Origin: JAJNBA01 sp963842295
Lineage (GTDB): Bacteria; Actinomycetota; UBA4738; HRBIN12
NCBI GenBank assembly: GCA_963842295.1
Contig: CAWJFY010000011.1
Span: forward strand, 186,001 to 250,000
DNA: 64,000 bases
Direction of reading: 5' to 3'
Positions 1-7,855 of this stretch are shown one piece after another. The number at the start of each line of letters is the position of its first letter. Positions within the stretch are counted from its first letter, which is position 1. A program made the position numbers and the translations under genes. The notes under the pieces were generated by a model. It was not told the DNA's origin and did no database searches. It saw nothing but the letters and a program-made list of their open reading frames with translations.

Positions 1-55
1 GGGGTGAGCCTCCGGACACGGCTGAACAGAGCCGTGGAGAGCAAGCGCGCTTCCG

Positions 56-772
56 GTGACGACGACACGCATCAATGGCGCTGATCCATCCAGCGGTACG
101 CTTGGCCATGTGCGCCGAGCTCTCCTGATCCTCCTCGGAACCACGATCGTGCTCGCCGGCACGCCTGCTGCGCCTGTCGTGGCGGGGCCACGGCCCGGGT
201 ACACCGCAACGATCAGGCCGCTCCCCCGCGGCATCCGAGCCTGGATGAACGGAGTTTCGTGGCGTCCCGGATGCCCTGTACCTCTGCGCGACCTCCGGCT
301 GGTCACGCTCCGGTACTGGGGTTTCGATCGCCGGGCACACGGCGGCAGGTTGGTCGTCCACGTCGATGTCGCCAAGAGGATCGCCGGCATCTTCGGACGG
401 CTCTACGAGGTGTCCTTCCCGATCCGGCAGATGCGTCTGGTCGACTACTACGGGGCGGACGACCGCACGTCGATGGAGCACGACAACACCTCGGCGTTCA
501 ACTGCCGGTGGCGCGCGGGTCAGCCCGGCGTCTGGTCCCAGCACGCATACGGGCGAGCGGTGGACGTGAACCCGGTGGAGAACCCATATGTGTGGAGCGG
601 TGGGGTCTCTCCCTGGAACGGCGCGCCCTACGTGAATCGGTCCGATCGCCGACGCGGGATGATCTTCCACGGCGGCGTCGTTTGGTGGGCGTTCCGGGCT
701 CGGGGCTGGGAATGGGGCGGCGACTGGAAGCAGGTCAGGGACTACCAGCACTTCTCGCGCAACGGTCGTTGA
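56..772 (+). CDS. Secreted M15-family peptidase (D-Ala-D-Ala carboxypeptidase-like)
   Basis: The 238-aa protein starts at GTG. A basic stretch and a hydrophobic segment at about residues 19-43 look like a signal peptide, so it probably acts on peptidoglycan outside the membrane. The core shows the M15 zinc layout: SQHAYGRAVDVN, with zinc ligands His163 and Asp170, and a late DYQHF motif with His232. M15 enzymes of the VanY/endolysin type trim stem peptides. The substrate bond cannot be read from sequence. It converges with an M23 peptidase only 10 bp away, so two wall hydrolases sit side by side. No promoter can be judged because the window begins just upstream. The family is fairly sure, the exact specificity is not. 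Confidence 0.8.
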   Translation: MTTTRINGADPSSGTLGHVRRALLILLGTTIVLAGTPAAPVVAGPRPGYTATIRPLPRGIRAWMNGVSWRPGCPVPLRDLRLVTLRYWGFDRRAHGGRLVVHVDVAKRIAGIFGRLYEVSFPIRQMRLVDYYGADDRTSMEHDNTSAFNCRWRAGQPGVWSQHAYGRAVDVNPVENPYVWSGGVSPWNGAPYVNRSDRRRGMIFHGGVVWWAFRARGWEWGGDWKQVRDYQHFSRNGR

Positions 773-781
773 CTCGGACGG

Positions 782-1549
782 TCAGTCGCAGGAGAGCGTG
801 AGCAGGTAGTACGGATCGACGGCGCCACCACCCCATGGGTGCCACTCGAAATGGTCGTGGGGGGCTGTCGAATCGCCGGTGTCGCCCACGTAACCGATGA
901 TCGCGCCCGCTCCGATCCATCCGAGGTCGCCGTAGGCGATCAGGTGGGCGTTGAAGACGTATCCGCGGTCGCCACGGACACGAACCTGATACCCGCCGAG
1001 TGGAGAGTAGGAACCCCACGCGTAGCCGCCGAACGGGGCGCGGATCGGTGTCCATGTGGGCGCCTCGACGTCGCTGCCCATGTGGACGTGCGGCTCGACG
1101 CCCTCCACGTTCACGATCTCGCCGAAGTCGTTATGGATGTATCGAGGGCCGTCCACCGGACAGACGCGGAAGATCCCCCAGGAATACAGCCAGGCATTGA
1201 TCCCGTCGCGACGTGTTTCCAGTGAGGCGAGGCGTCGGGTCGTCCGCGAGTTGAACCCGTGTTCCGCGCGATGGGCATCACGCAGGATCGCCTGGGTCCG
1301 GAGGCCCGGGTGGGCGTCGGAGTCGCGTTCCGCGACGATGGCGGCCCGACGGAGCTCTTGCGAGTGGATGCGGATGTGCCTGTGGAGCACCTTGATCTCG
1401 TGCCCGATGCGCTTCTCGGCACGGATGTGGTCGCCGACCTCCGAGGCGGAGGCGGGCGCCGCCGCACCGGCGAGCACCGTGAACGCGATCACCGCGGCGG
1501 CGCCCGCGGTGCAGAGACCTCGCAACCCCCTCAGATGAGCCACCCCCAT
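782..1549 (-). CDS. Secreted M23-family metallopeptidase
   Basis: This is a peptidoglycan endopeptidase-like protein of 255 aa. The chosen ATG at 1549 is followed directly by a signal peptide (hydrophobic run ending in APASAS). An in-frame reading 26 codons longer exists but adds no signal-like sequence and runs towards the divergent gene. An N-terminal helical region rich in Arg, His and Glu precedes the catalytic part. The LytM-type ligands are visible as HMGSD (HxxxD) and HDHFEW (HxH). M23 enzymes cut peptide cross-links in the wall, and the helical part may regulate access. The gene is divergent from the coiled-coil pseudokinase gene, with about 110 bp between starts. Confidence 0.8.
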   Translation of the reverse strand: MGVAHLRGLRGLCTAGAAAVIAFTVLAGAAAPASASEVGDHIRAEKRIGHEIKVLHRHIRIHSQELRRAAIVAERDSDAHPGLRTQAILRDAHRAEHGFNSRTTRRLASLETRRDGINAWLYSWGIFRVCPVDGPRYIHNDFGEIVNVEGVEPHVHMGSDVEAPTWTPIRAPFGGYAWGSYSPLGGYQVRVRGDRGYVFNAHLIAYGDLGWIGAGAIIGYVGDTGDSTAPHDHFEWHPWGGGAVDPYYLLTLSCD

Positions 1550-1659
1550 GCGTATCCAGCAGGGTTCACCTATCGGCCCCACGAGCTCGTCGCTTGAGGG
1601 CGTCTGGCGTGAGAGCGGGTTGCCCACCCTTCGATGGAAGGCGCAGTATTGCGGGGTTC

Positions 1660-3069
1660 ATGGGTCAATCGATGGGTCCAAGGAGCGCTCGACGAGCGCA
1701 CCTCCTGCTGGTGGCGCTCGCAGGGGCGCTGGCCGCGATGTCCACCGCGCAGGCGAGTGCCCCGGGCAGCCGGGATCCTCGACGGAAGCCAGGAAGGAGA
1801 GCCTCCGACGTCGATGTCGCGGAGCTCATGGAACGGCTCCAGCAGGCCACGGCGCGGGCCACGGAAGCGCAGAGGGTGGCGCGGTCGTTCGCGACCCGCC
1901 TCAAGAAAGTCTCGACCGGGCTCGCGAGTGTCGAGCGCGAATCGTCGGATGAGCGGGACATGGCCGATGCAGCGGAGCAGCAGATCGACCTGCTCGATGA
2001 GAAGCTCCAGGAGATCGGCGCCGCTACCGTCGATGCCGCCGCCATGTCCGAGCTCCATGAGCTCCAGCGTCAGCTCGCCGAGACTCGTCGGCGGGCCGAC
2101 GAGATGGAAGAGCGAGCCGTCGACGCCGAGCGCCGCCTGAAGGAGATCGGCGCCGCTACCGTCGACGCCGCCGCCATGTCCGAGCTCGATGAGCTCCAGC
2201 GTCAGCTCGCCGAGACTCGTCGGCGGGCCGACGAGATGGAGGAGCGAGCCGTCGACGCCGAGCGTCGCGTGTCGGCCACCGCCTCGCTGCCGGACCCCGT
2301 GGAGGTCCTCCAGGGGCTGGAAGAGCGGGTCGTGATCGTCGAAACGCTGTCGACCGAGGCGCAGGAGCGTGTTCGCTCCTTCGAGGAGATGGCTGCGGAG
2401 GGGGGAAGCGATTTCCGGCAACGGATCGCGCTCACCGCCGCGCGCAAGCGTGGCGGGTCAGCCCCGCCCGTGGTGCGCGAGTCGAAGCCCGAGCTGGATC
2501 TGCGCGCCGCGATCTCGCGAGGGCTGCGGGGACCGCTCACGCGCGCGTCCGGGCTCTCGCTGTCGCTCCAGGGAACGATCGAGTCGACGGAGGCGAAGGA
2601 CACCCTCCGCCACCTCACGGCGTCCTTAGGCCGGTTGAACCAGCTCGCTGCCGATCTGAAGGACGCGCACCGGATCATCGACGGGAGCCTGCCGCTCAAC
2701 CTGCGGCGCACGGACATCGCCGCGCTCATGAACGCAACGCTTGAGGACGCCACGCATCTGGAAGACCGGGTCGTCCGGCTGGATGCGGTGAAAGTGCACG
2801 CGCGCGTGGATCCGGTACGCGCCAGGCAGATCGTCGAGGGGATGTTGGACGCCGCGGGAGAGCGGACGAGATCCAGCGCTTCGATCGTGGTCAGGGTTCA
2901 CGACATGGATGCGGGCGTGCGCGTGACCGTCGAGGACGACAGTCGTTCGCCGGCTTCGATCGGCCCGGAGCTGAGCCTGGCCGTTCGCCTCGCCGAGATC
3001 CACGGCACCGAGATCACGGTCGACGGTTCTTCGTTCCGCGTCGTCTTCCCGAAGGATCGGCGCCCGTAG
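1660..3069 (+). CDS. Membrane-anchored coiled-coil protein with a degenerate histidine-kinase core
   Basis: The 469-aa product begins at ATG 1660 (ATG 1672 is an alternative; a TTG at 1594 would overlap the divergent gene's start region). A hydrophobic N-terminal segment is followed by a long charged coiled coil, including two copies of a 44-aa repeat at residues 118-205. The C-terminal part resembles a sensor histidine kinase. However, where the H-box normally reads HELRTPLT, this protein has RGLRGPLT, so Arg287 replaces the phospho-acceptor His. The N-box region (residues 389-403) lacks the usual Asn, and the G1-box is reduced to VEDDSRS. It is therefore probably a catalytically dead scaffold or sensor. 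No response regulator lies nearby. Fold assignment is moderately sure, function unknown. Confidence 0.6.
   Translation: MGQSMGPRSARRAHLLLVALAGALAAMSTAQASAPGSRDPRRKPGRRASDVDVAELMERLQQATARATEAQRVARSFATRLKKVSTGLASVERESSDERDMADAAEQQIDLLDEKLQEIGAATVDAAAMSELHELQRQLAETRRRADEMEERAVDAERRLKEIGAATVDAAAMSELDELQRQLAETRRRADEMEERAVDAERRVSATASLPDPVEVLQGLEERVVIVETLSTEAQERVRSFEEMAAEGGSDFRQRIALTAARKRGGSAPPVVRESKPELDLRAAISRGLRGPLTRASGLSLSLQGTIESTEAKDTLRHLTASLGRLNQLAADLKDAHRIIDGSLPLNLRRTDIAALMNATLEDATHLEDRVVRLDAVKVHARVDPVRARQIVEGMLDAAGERTRSSASIVVRVHDMDAGVRVTVEDDSRSPASIGPELSLAVRLAEIHGTEITVDGSSFRVVFPKDRRP
2011..2274 (+). repeat. Two-copy 132-bp tandem repeat inside the coiled-coil gene
   Basis: Unit 1 is 2011-2142 and unit 2 is 2143-2274. 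They differ at only a few bases and encode a 44-residue unit that begins EIGAATVDAAAMSEL. The length is a multiple of three, so copy-number change would keep the reading frame and lengthen or shorten the coiled coil. Confidence 0.9.
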
Positions 3070-3076
3070 CGTCGGG

Positions 3077-3655
3077 TCAGACGACGAGCGTATCGACCGC
3101 GTAGGTCTCCCTGAGCCGGAGATCGACGATGCCTGCGGGCAGGATCCGGCGAGGCCGCATCCCGTTCGCCTCCGCCACGCCGAGGTGGTGAACGCACATC
3201 GGAACCAGCAGGTCCCGCGCGTACCAGGACACGACATCGGGCTTGGAGGCAGCCGCGCTCTCCTGCCAGAAGCAGAACTGGCAGATCAGACGGAGCCGCT
3301 GCGGGTAGGCGAACCTCGCCCGGTACCCCTGCTCGTGCTCGATCACGCGTCCCCAGAGCGCGACTCGGCCGAGAACCGCGGGGCAGCGGGTCCGCCGGAG
3401 CAGACCGAGCTCTCGGGTGGCGTGGAGCCCGCAACTGCAGGCGACGTAGGGTGCCTCGTGTGACCAGGCGAGTCGGCAGGTCGCCTGCGCGACCTCACGA
3501 GGGCGCCACGCTTTCGACCCGGCCGTGACCGGGCGCAACAGGAGTCCCTCCCCATCCCGTCGGCCCGTGAGGGTCCACGAGCGCCACGCGAGGATCGGCT
3601 CGACCTCTACTTCGACGGGAAGGCCGTGTACGACCGAGGCGGCCGTTCTCATCAT
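3077..3655 (-). CDS. Conserved hypothetical Cys-rich protein, possibly zinc-binding
   Basis: The product is 192 aa of unknown function. The start is fixed by a 4-bp ATGA overlap with the upstream short gene: ATG at 3655-3653 and the upstream TGA at 3654-3652. It contains seven cysteines (residues 60, 73, 75, 91, 125, 128, 154). They lie in CSCGLHAT, CQFC and CVHH, which could form one or two metal sites. There is an early WRSW motif and a conserved-looking LWGRVIEHEQGYRARFAYP stretch. No signal peptide or membrane segment is seen. In-frame sequence upstream of 3655 is low-complexity and is the shadow of the short gene. The enzyme role, if any, cannot be told. Confidence 0.7.
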   Translation of the reverse strand: MMRTAASVVHGLPVEVEVEPILAWRSWTLTGRRDGEGLLLRPVTAGSKAWRPREVAQATCRLAWSHEAPYVACSCGLHATRELGLLRRTRCPAVLGRVALWGRVIEHEQGYRARFAYPQRLRLICQFCFWQESAAASKPDVVSWYARDLLVPMCVHHLGVAEANGMRPRRILPAGIVDLRLRETYAVDTLVV

Positions 3656-3831
3656 CGTGCCGCCGACTCCGAGGCCGGCTCCGAAACCGGGTCCGATTCT
3701 GGCAAGACCACCGGCTCGGGTTCGGGAGCCGGTCGCGGGTCCACGGAGGGCTCCAGGATGGGCGCGGGCTCCGGTACCGGCAGCGACGCCGGTTCGATCT
3801 CGATGACTCGCTTGGGAAGGCCGATATCCAA
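3652..3831 (-). CDS. Hidden 59-aa Pro/Glu-rich acidic peptide, translationally coupled to the Cys-rich protein
   Basis: A short gene too small for usual ORF cut-offs. It starts at TTG 3831 behind a good ribosome site (GGAGG at 3844-3840, 8 nt spacing) and ends in TGA overlapping the ATG of the next gene. The first 13 residues are MDIGLPKRVIEIE. The rest is a disordered-looking run of P-E and P-V pairs with a net negative charge. No stop interrupts the 59 codons, while both competing frames give only low-complexity sequence. A TACGCT box at 3890-3895 could be its -10. The coupling suggests the peptide and the Cys-rich protein act together. The function is unknown. Confidence 0.65.
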   Translation of the reverse strand: MDIGLPKRVIEIEPASLPVPEPAPILEPSVDPRPAPEPEPVVLPESDPVSEPASESAAR

Positions 3832-3934
3832 TGCCTTGTCCTCCGGTGGAGGTCGCTTGTGCCCGGCCTCCGGCCATCCGGCTCGTCGGAGCGTACCTCG
3901 CCGGTACCTTTCGCGCGTGGGCCTTTCGGCGTAC

Positions 3935-5011
3935 CTACGCCGGTGCCAGTCGGTAGACGGCTCCGAAGTCGCTGAAGAAGATCCGCCCGTTCGGCGCGAC
4001 CTCGAGCGAGATCACGGGGTTCGGCCGATCGAGCACGAGGAGGGGGCCTGCGTCGAAGTTGGTCCTGGCCCCATTCAGATCGAAGCGGCGGATCCTGCCG
4101 TCGTTCACCGCCCCGACCAGCAGATCGCCGTCGAACGCGGGGCCGAGGCCGCAGGCGTCGCAGAAGGCGAGGCCCGTCAGCCCGACCGGCGCGCCGAAGG
4201 TGTGTCTCGGGAGGATCCTCGGGGTCGGCCCGCTGTTGTTCGTGTTCGGACAACTCTGGCTCGGCCCCCACCCGTGGTTGCGGCCCCTCAGGATGAGGTT
4301 CACCTCGTCGTTGCAGCTCGGTCCGTTCTCCGATTCCCAGAGCCGACCGTTCCGCGGGTCGAACGCGAACCCGATCGAGTTGCGGATCCCATACGCCCAG
4401 ATCCGTGAGCCGGCTGGGTTCATAGCCGGGATCGAGCCGTCCGGGTTGAGGCGGAGGATCTTGCCGCGCAGGTTGCTCGTCCGATCCTGGGAGTTCGATT
4501 CGACGGCGTTGTCACCGATCACGACGTACAGCTTGTTGTCGGGTCCGAAGAGGATGCGGCCGCCGTTGTGGTTGCTCGCGGGCCCGGCGGCGACCGACAG
4601 GATCGTCCGAACACCCACCCCTCGACCGTTCTGCACCCTGATCCGTAAGACCTGGTTGCGGAGACCGCCAACGGTGTTCCTCGTGACGAAGACGTAGACG
4701 AACGGCTGGGTTGGCCAGCTCGGGTGTAGGTCGACGCCAAGCGCCCCCCGCTCTCCGTCGAAGTTGACCCTCTGGATCCGGTGGACTCGGCGGCTGAAAC
4801 CCGATCGCAAGCTACGGAAGCGCAGCCACCCCGTGTTCCTTTCGACATAGACGAGTCGCCCAGAGGGAGTGAACGTGAAGCCCACCGGGCTGGCCAGTCC
4901 TGATGCGACGCGAACGGCCTTGACGGCCGCGATCGCTCCGCCGGCAGTGCTCAACATCAGCCCGGCGAGAAGCGATGGCACCAGCACCGCCAGGATCCCG
5001 AGTCTCCGCAT
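3935..5011 (-). CDS. PQQ-dependent sugar dehydrogenase-like beta-propeller (GSDH family), secreted
   Basis: The 358-aa protein starts at ATG 5011 with a GGAAGGAG ribosome site and a clear signal peptide. It has the soluble glucose/sorbosone dehydrogenase pattern: ERGALGVDLHP, a NHNGGRILFGPD segment, SNLRGKILRLNPDGSIP, and YGIRNSIGFAFDP followed by WESENGP and DEVN. Family members oxidise aldoses using PQQ and calcium outside the cell. The usual active-site His is likely the one in NHNGG. It is divergent from the molybdenum hydroxylase gene. No PQQ biosynthesis genes are in the window, so cofactor use is inferred from family only. Confidence 0.78.
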   Translation of the reverse strand: MRRLGILAVLVPSLLAGLMLSTAGGAIAAVKAVRVASGLASPVGFTFTPSGRLVYVERNTGWLRFRSLRSGFSRRVHRIQRVNFDGERGALGVDLHPSWPTQPFVYVFVTRNTVGGLRNQVLRIRVQNGRGVGVRTILSVAAGPASNHNGGRILFGPDNKLYVVIGDNAVESNSQDRTSNLRGKILRLNPDGSIPAMNPAGSRIWAYGIRNSIGFAFDPRNGRLWESENGPSCNDEVNLILRGRNHGWGPSQSCPNTNNSGPTPRILPRHTFGAPVGLTGLAFCDACGLGPAFDGDLLVGAVNDGRIRRFDLNGARTNFDAGPLLVLDRPNPVISLEVAPNGRIFFSDFGAVYRLAPA

Positions 5012-5045
5012 GTCGTCTGCTCCTTCCGCTGCGAGTATCGGCGCC

Positions 5046-7343
5046 GTGGCGACGGCGCCCCCATCGATCTTCGGCGTGCGTGCTCTCCGGTCGGAAGATC
5101 CCCGGTTCCTCCGGGGCGAGGGTCGTTACCTCGACGACATCGAGATCCCTGGCGCCCTACACGCCGCCTTCGTTCGTTCCATCATGCCGCACGCGAAGCT
5201 CAGCGGGGTGGACGTGTCCGCCGCGCTGGCTTCGCGGGGGGTCGTGGGAGTCTACGTGGCAACCGACCTGGATCTGGCACCGCTTCCGCCATCGGGCACC
5301 GTGGAGGGCGACCCACAGGGAGAGCTCGAAGGGCTGTTCAGCCGTGAGCCCCTCGCCCGCGACGCGGTCCGGTTCGTGGGCGAGATCGTCGCCGTCGTCG
5401 TCGCCGAGACCGCAGCGCAAGCCGTCGACGCGGCGGAGAAGGTCGCGGTCGACTACGAGGAGTTGCCGGTCGTGGTGGACGTGGAGGCGGCGGTGGCCGA
5501 AGACGCGCCGTTGCTCTGGCCGGAGTTCGGGACCAACGTCGCGCATGCGTTCGGCAGCGGGTCCTCGGATGATCCTCTCGAGGATGCGGAGGTTGTCGTG
5601 CGAGGCCGATTCGTGAACCAGCGGGTCGCGCCGGCGCCGATGGAGACGAACGGGATCGCCGTGGTTCCCGCCGACGACGGCTCCTACAGGGTGTGGGTTT
5701 CGACCCAGGTTCCCTTCGACGTGCGTGACGACCTCGCCGAGACGATGGGGGTCGGGCGCGATCGCGTGCGCGCGATCGCGCCCGACGTCGGCGGCGCGTT
5801 CGGGGCCAAGCTGCAGATCTACGCCGAGTACCACGCGATCGCCGCGATCGCGGCGCGCGTGGGCCGTCCGGTCCGGTGGCAGGAGACGCGCTCGGAGTCG
5901 ATGGTCTCGCTCACGCACGGCAGGGCGCAGATCCAGACGGTGGAGCTCGGCGCCCGCCGCGACGGCTCGCTGGTGGGGATCCGGGCCGAGATCCTGGCAG
6001 ACATGGGGGCGTACCCGATCGGCGCCTTCATGCCAGGAACGACGCAGGAGATGCTGTGCGGGGTCTACCGGATCCCTCTCGTCGTGAGCAGCGGGCGGAG
6101 CGTCGTCACGAACACGACGCCGGTCGGCCCGTACCGCGGCGCCGGCCGGCCGGAGGCGACGGCACTCGTGGAGCGCGCGATGGACATGCTCGCCGCTGAG
6201 CTCGGGATGGATCCCGTCGAGCTTCGACGGACGAACTTCATCCGTCCCGAGGAATTCCCCCACGCGACCGTCACCGGGGTCACGTACGACACAGGGGACT
6301 ACGAGAAGGCGTTGGACGAGGCGCTCCGACTCGCCGGCTACGAAGCGCTCAGGGCCGAGCAGGCCATACGACGCGAGCACGGCGACGAGGTCTGTCTCGG
6401 CATCGGCGTCGCGACCTACGTCGAGATCACGGCCTTCGGTGGCCGGGAGTATGCAGCCGTCGAGATCGGCACCGACGGTCGCGCGACGGTGTTCATCGGC
6501 ACGACGTCCGCGGGACACGGGCACGAGACCGCGTTCGCACAGCTCGCCTCCGCATCGCTCGGGGTCCCGTTCGAAGACGTGACCGTCGTCCACTCGGACA
6601 CGGGGTTGGTGGCGCGAGGCGAGGGCACGTGGGGCTCGCGCTCGCTGCAGATCGGTGGGTCATCGGTCTACGAGCAGGCCGAAGCGGTCGTGGAGAAGGG
6701 TCGCGAGGTCGCCGCCGCCCTGCTCGAGGTGGATGCGGTTGACGTCGAACGCGTCGAGGGAGGTTTCGCGGTGGTCGGCGCGCCCGACCGCGCCGTCGGA
6801 TGGAGCGAGGTGGTCGGCGCCAGTGACGGGGGGCTCCGGGCAGAGGGCCGCTTCCGCCAACGCGGGTCGACGTTCCCCTTCGGGGCTCACGTCGCGGTGG
6901 TGGAGGTGGACACCGCGACCGGAGAGGTGCGGTTGCTCCGCCACGTGGCCGTCGACGACTGCGGCCGGATCCTCAACCCGGCGCTCGTTCGAGGGCAGCA
7001 GCACGGCGGTCTCGCGCAGGGGATCGCCCAGGCTCTGTTCGAAGAGGTTCTGTACGACGAGAGCGGGAACCCGGTGACGTCGACGCTCGCGACGTATCAG
7101 ATGCCGAGCGCGGCGGACCTGCCTCCCTTCGAGACTTCGAACACGGAGACGCCGACGGATCTGAACCCCCTGGGCGCGAAGGGGATCGGTGAGTCTGCCA
7201 CCATCGGCTCGACACCTGCCGTGCAGAACGCGGTGGTGGACGCGCTTTCTCACCTCGGCGTGCGTCATATCGACCTTCCGCTCACCCCCGAACGGGTGTG
7301 GAGGGCGTTGCGACCTGAACAGATGACCGCAAGATCCGACTAG
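5046..7343 (+). CDS. Molybdenum hydroxylase large subunit (xanthine dehydrogenase / CoxL family, form II-like)
   Basis: This 765-aa protein binds molybdopterin cytosine dinucleotide and hydroxylates an unknown substrate. The N-terminal ald_Xan_dh_C-like part starts at FGVRALRSEDPRFLRGEGRY. Active-site-loop GPYRGAGR matches the form II type, not the Cys-containing CO dehydrogenase loop. Further motifs are TSAGHGHE, GEGTWGSRS and the C-terminal GAKGIGE with the catalytic Glu. GTG 5046 was chosen because the family N-terminus begins there; a TATCGG box lies just upstream. ATG 5010 is possible but overlaps the divergent gene. The FAD (M) and iron-sulfur (S) subunits are not adjacent, which is unusual. 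Confidence 0.82.
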   Translation: MATAPPSIFGVRALRSEDPRFLRGEGRYLDDIEIPGALHAAFVRSIMPHAKLSGVDVSAALASRGVVGVYVATDLDLAPLPPSGTVEGDPQGELEGLFSREPLARDAVRFVGEIVAVVVAETAAQAVDAAEKVAVDYEELPVVVDVEAAVAEDAPLLWPEFGTNVAHAFGSGSSDDPLEDAEVVVRGRFVNQRVAPAPMETNGIAVVPADDGSYRVWVSTQVPFDVRDDLAETMGVGRDRVRAIAPDVGGAFGAKLQIYAEYHAIAAIAARVGRPVRWQETRSESMVSLTHGRAQIQTVELGARRDGSLVGIRAEILADMGAYPIGAFMPGTTQEMLCGVYRIPLVVSSGRSVVTNTTPVGPYRGAGRPEATALVERAMDMLAAELGMDPVELRRTNFIRPEEFPHATVTGVTYDTGDYEKALDEALRLAGYEALRAEQAIRREHGDEVCLGIGVATYVEITAFGGREYAAVEIGTDGRATVFIGTTSAGHGHETAFAQLASASLGVPFEDVTVVHSDTGLVARGEGTWGSRSLQIGGSSVYEQAEAVVEKGREVAAALLEVDAVDVERVEGGFAVVGAPDRAVGWSEVVGASDGGLRAEGRFRQRGSTFPFGAHVAVVEVDTATGEVRLLRHVAVDDCGRILNPALVRGQQHGGLAQGIAQALFEEVLYDESGNPVTSTLATYQMPSAADLPPFETSNTETPTDLNPLGAKGIGESATIGSTPAVQNAVVDALSHLGVRHIDLPLTPERVWRALRPEQMTARSD

Positions 7344-7386
7344 TCCCAGCACCCGTCGCGGTTGGCGGGGGGATATCCACCCTCGG

Positions 7387-7392
7387 TATCGT
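7387..7392 (+). promoter_or_regulatory. -10 box (TATCGT) for the gene at 7399
   Basis: TATCGT ends 6 nt before GTG 7399, too close to leave room for a ribosome site, so the transcript is probably leaderless. Confidence 0.55.
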
Positions 7393-7398
7393 GCTCAA

Positions 7399-7830
7399 GT
7401 GGCGACGGTCATCCCGATCAGCGATCGGCGGGCACGGCTCGCGCTGATCCTTGCTGTGCTCGGCGTCCCTTCGCTGGGCATCACGGTACCGGCGGCGGTC
7501 TGGTTGGGGATCGGCGCCGTCCGCCAACGACGACTCTCGAGCGGCGGCGAGCCAGCGATGGGCTTCATCGCCCTCGTGGTCGCCGGACTGGACGTCATGA
7601 CTCTCAACTCGGTCCTGCTCAAGACGTTCGACATCATCGATCCGCAACAGGCGTGGATCGGCATCGGATGTGGCGTCGCCCTGGCGACGGCGGTGGCACT
7701 CTGCACGGCGTCCACCCTCCGGATCCATCCTGAACGTTGGGGCGCTCTCTTGGTCGCGCGGGCCGGACTGATCGGCGCCATGGTCGGCGGAACGGCGCTC
7801 TTCGTGCGGCTGATCGCCGTTCTCGACTGA
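7399..7830 (+). CDS. Hypothetical multi-pass membrane protein (DUF4190-like)
   Basis: The 143-aa product starts at GTG directly after a -10 box. The short cytoplasmic lead RRAR precedes two close hydrophobic helices (LALILAVLG, then PAAVWLGIGAVRQRR), which resembles the compact DUF4190 pattern. Two or three more hydrophobic segments follow. There are no catalytic motifs. It stands alone between the hydroxylase and the S9 peptidase, with its own promoter. Membrane location is fairly sure, the role unknown. Confidence 0.6.
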   Translation: MATVIPISDRRARLALILAVLGVPSLGITVPAAVWLGIGAVRQRRLSSGGEPAMGFIALVVAGLDVMTLNSVLLKTFDIIDPQQAWIGIGCGVALATAVALCTASTLRIHPERWGALLVARAGLIGAMVGGTALFVRLIAVLD

Positions 7831-7842
7831 CCCGAGCGCTGC

Positions 7843-7848
7843 TACCGT
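7843..7848 (+). promoter_or_regulatory. -10 box (TACCGT) for the S9 peptidase gene
   Basis: TACCGT lies 7 nt before ATG 7856, with no ribosome site between, which indicates leaderless expression. Confidence 0.55.
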
Positions 7849-7855
7849 TGGCCGT

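Noticed and set aside
3626..4408. Plus-strand Gly/Ser-rich open frame
   Set aside because: Its repetitive part is the complement of the Pro/Glu codons of the hidden minus-strand gene, and its remainder is antisense to the sugar dehydrogenase.
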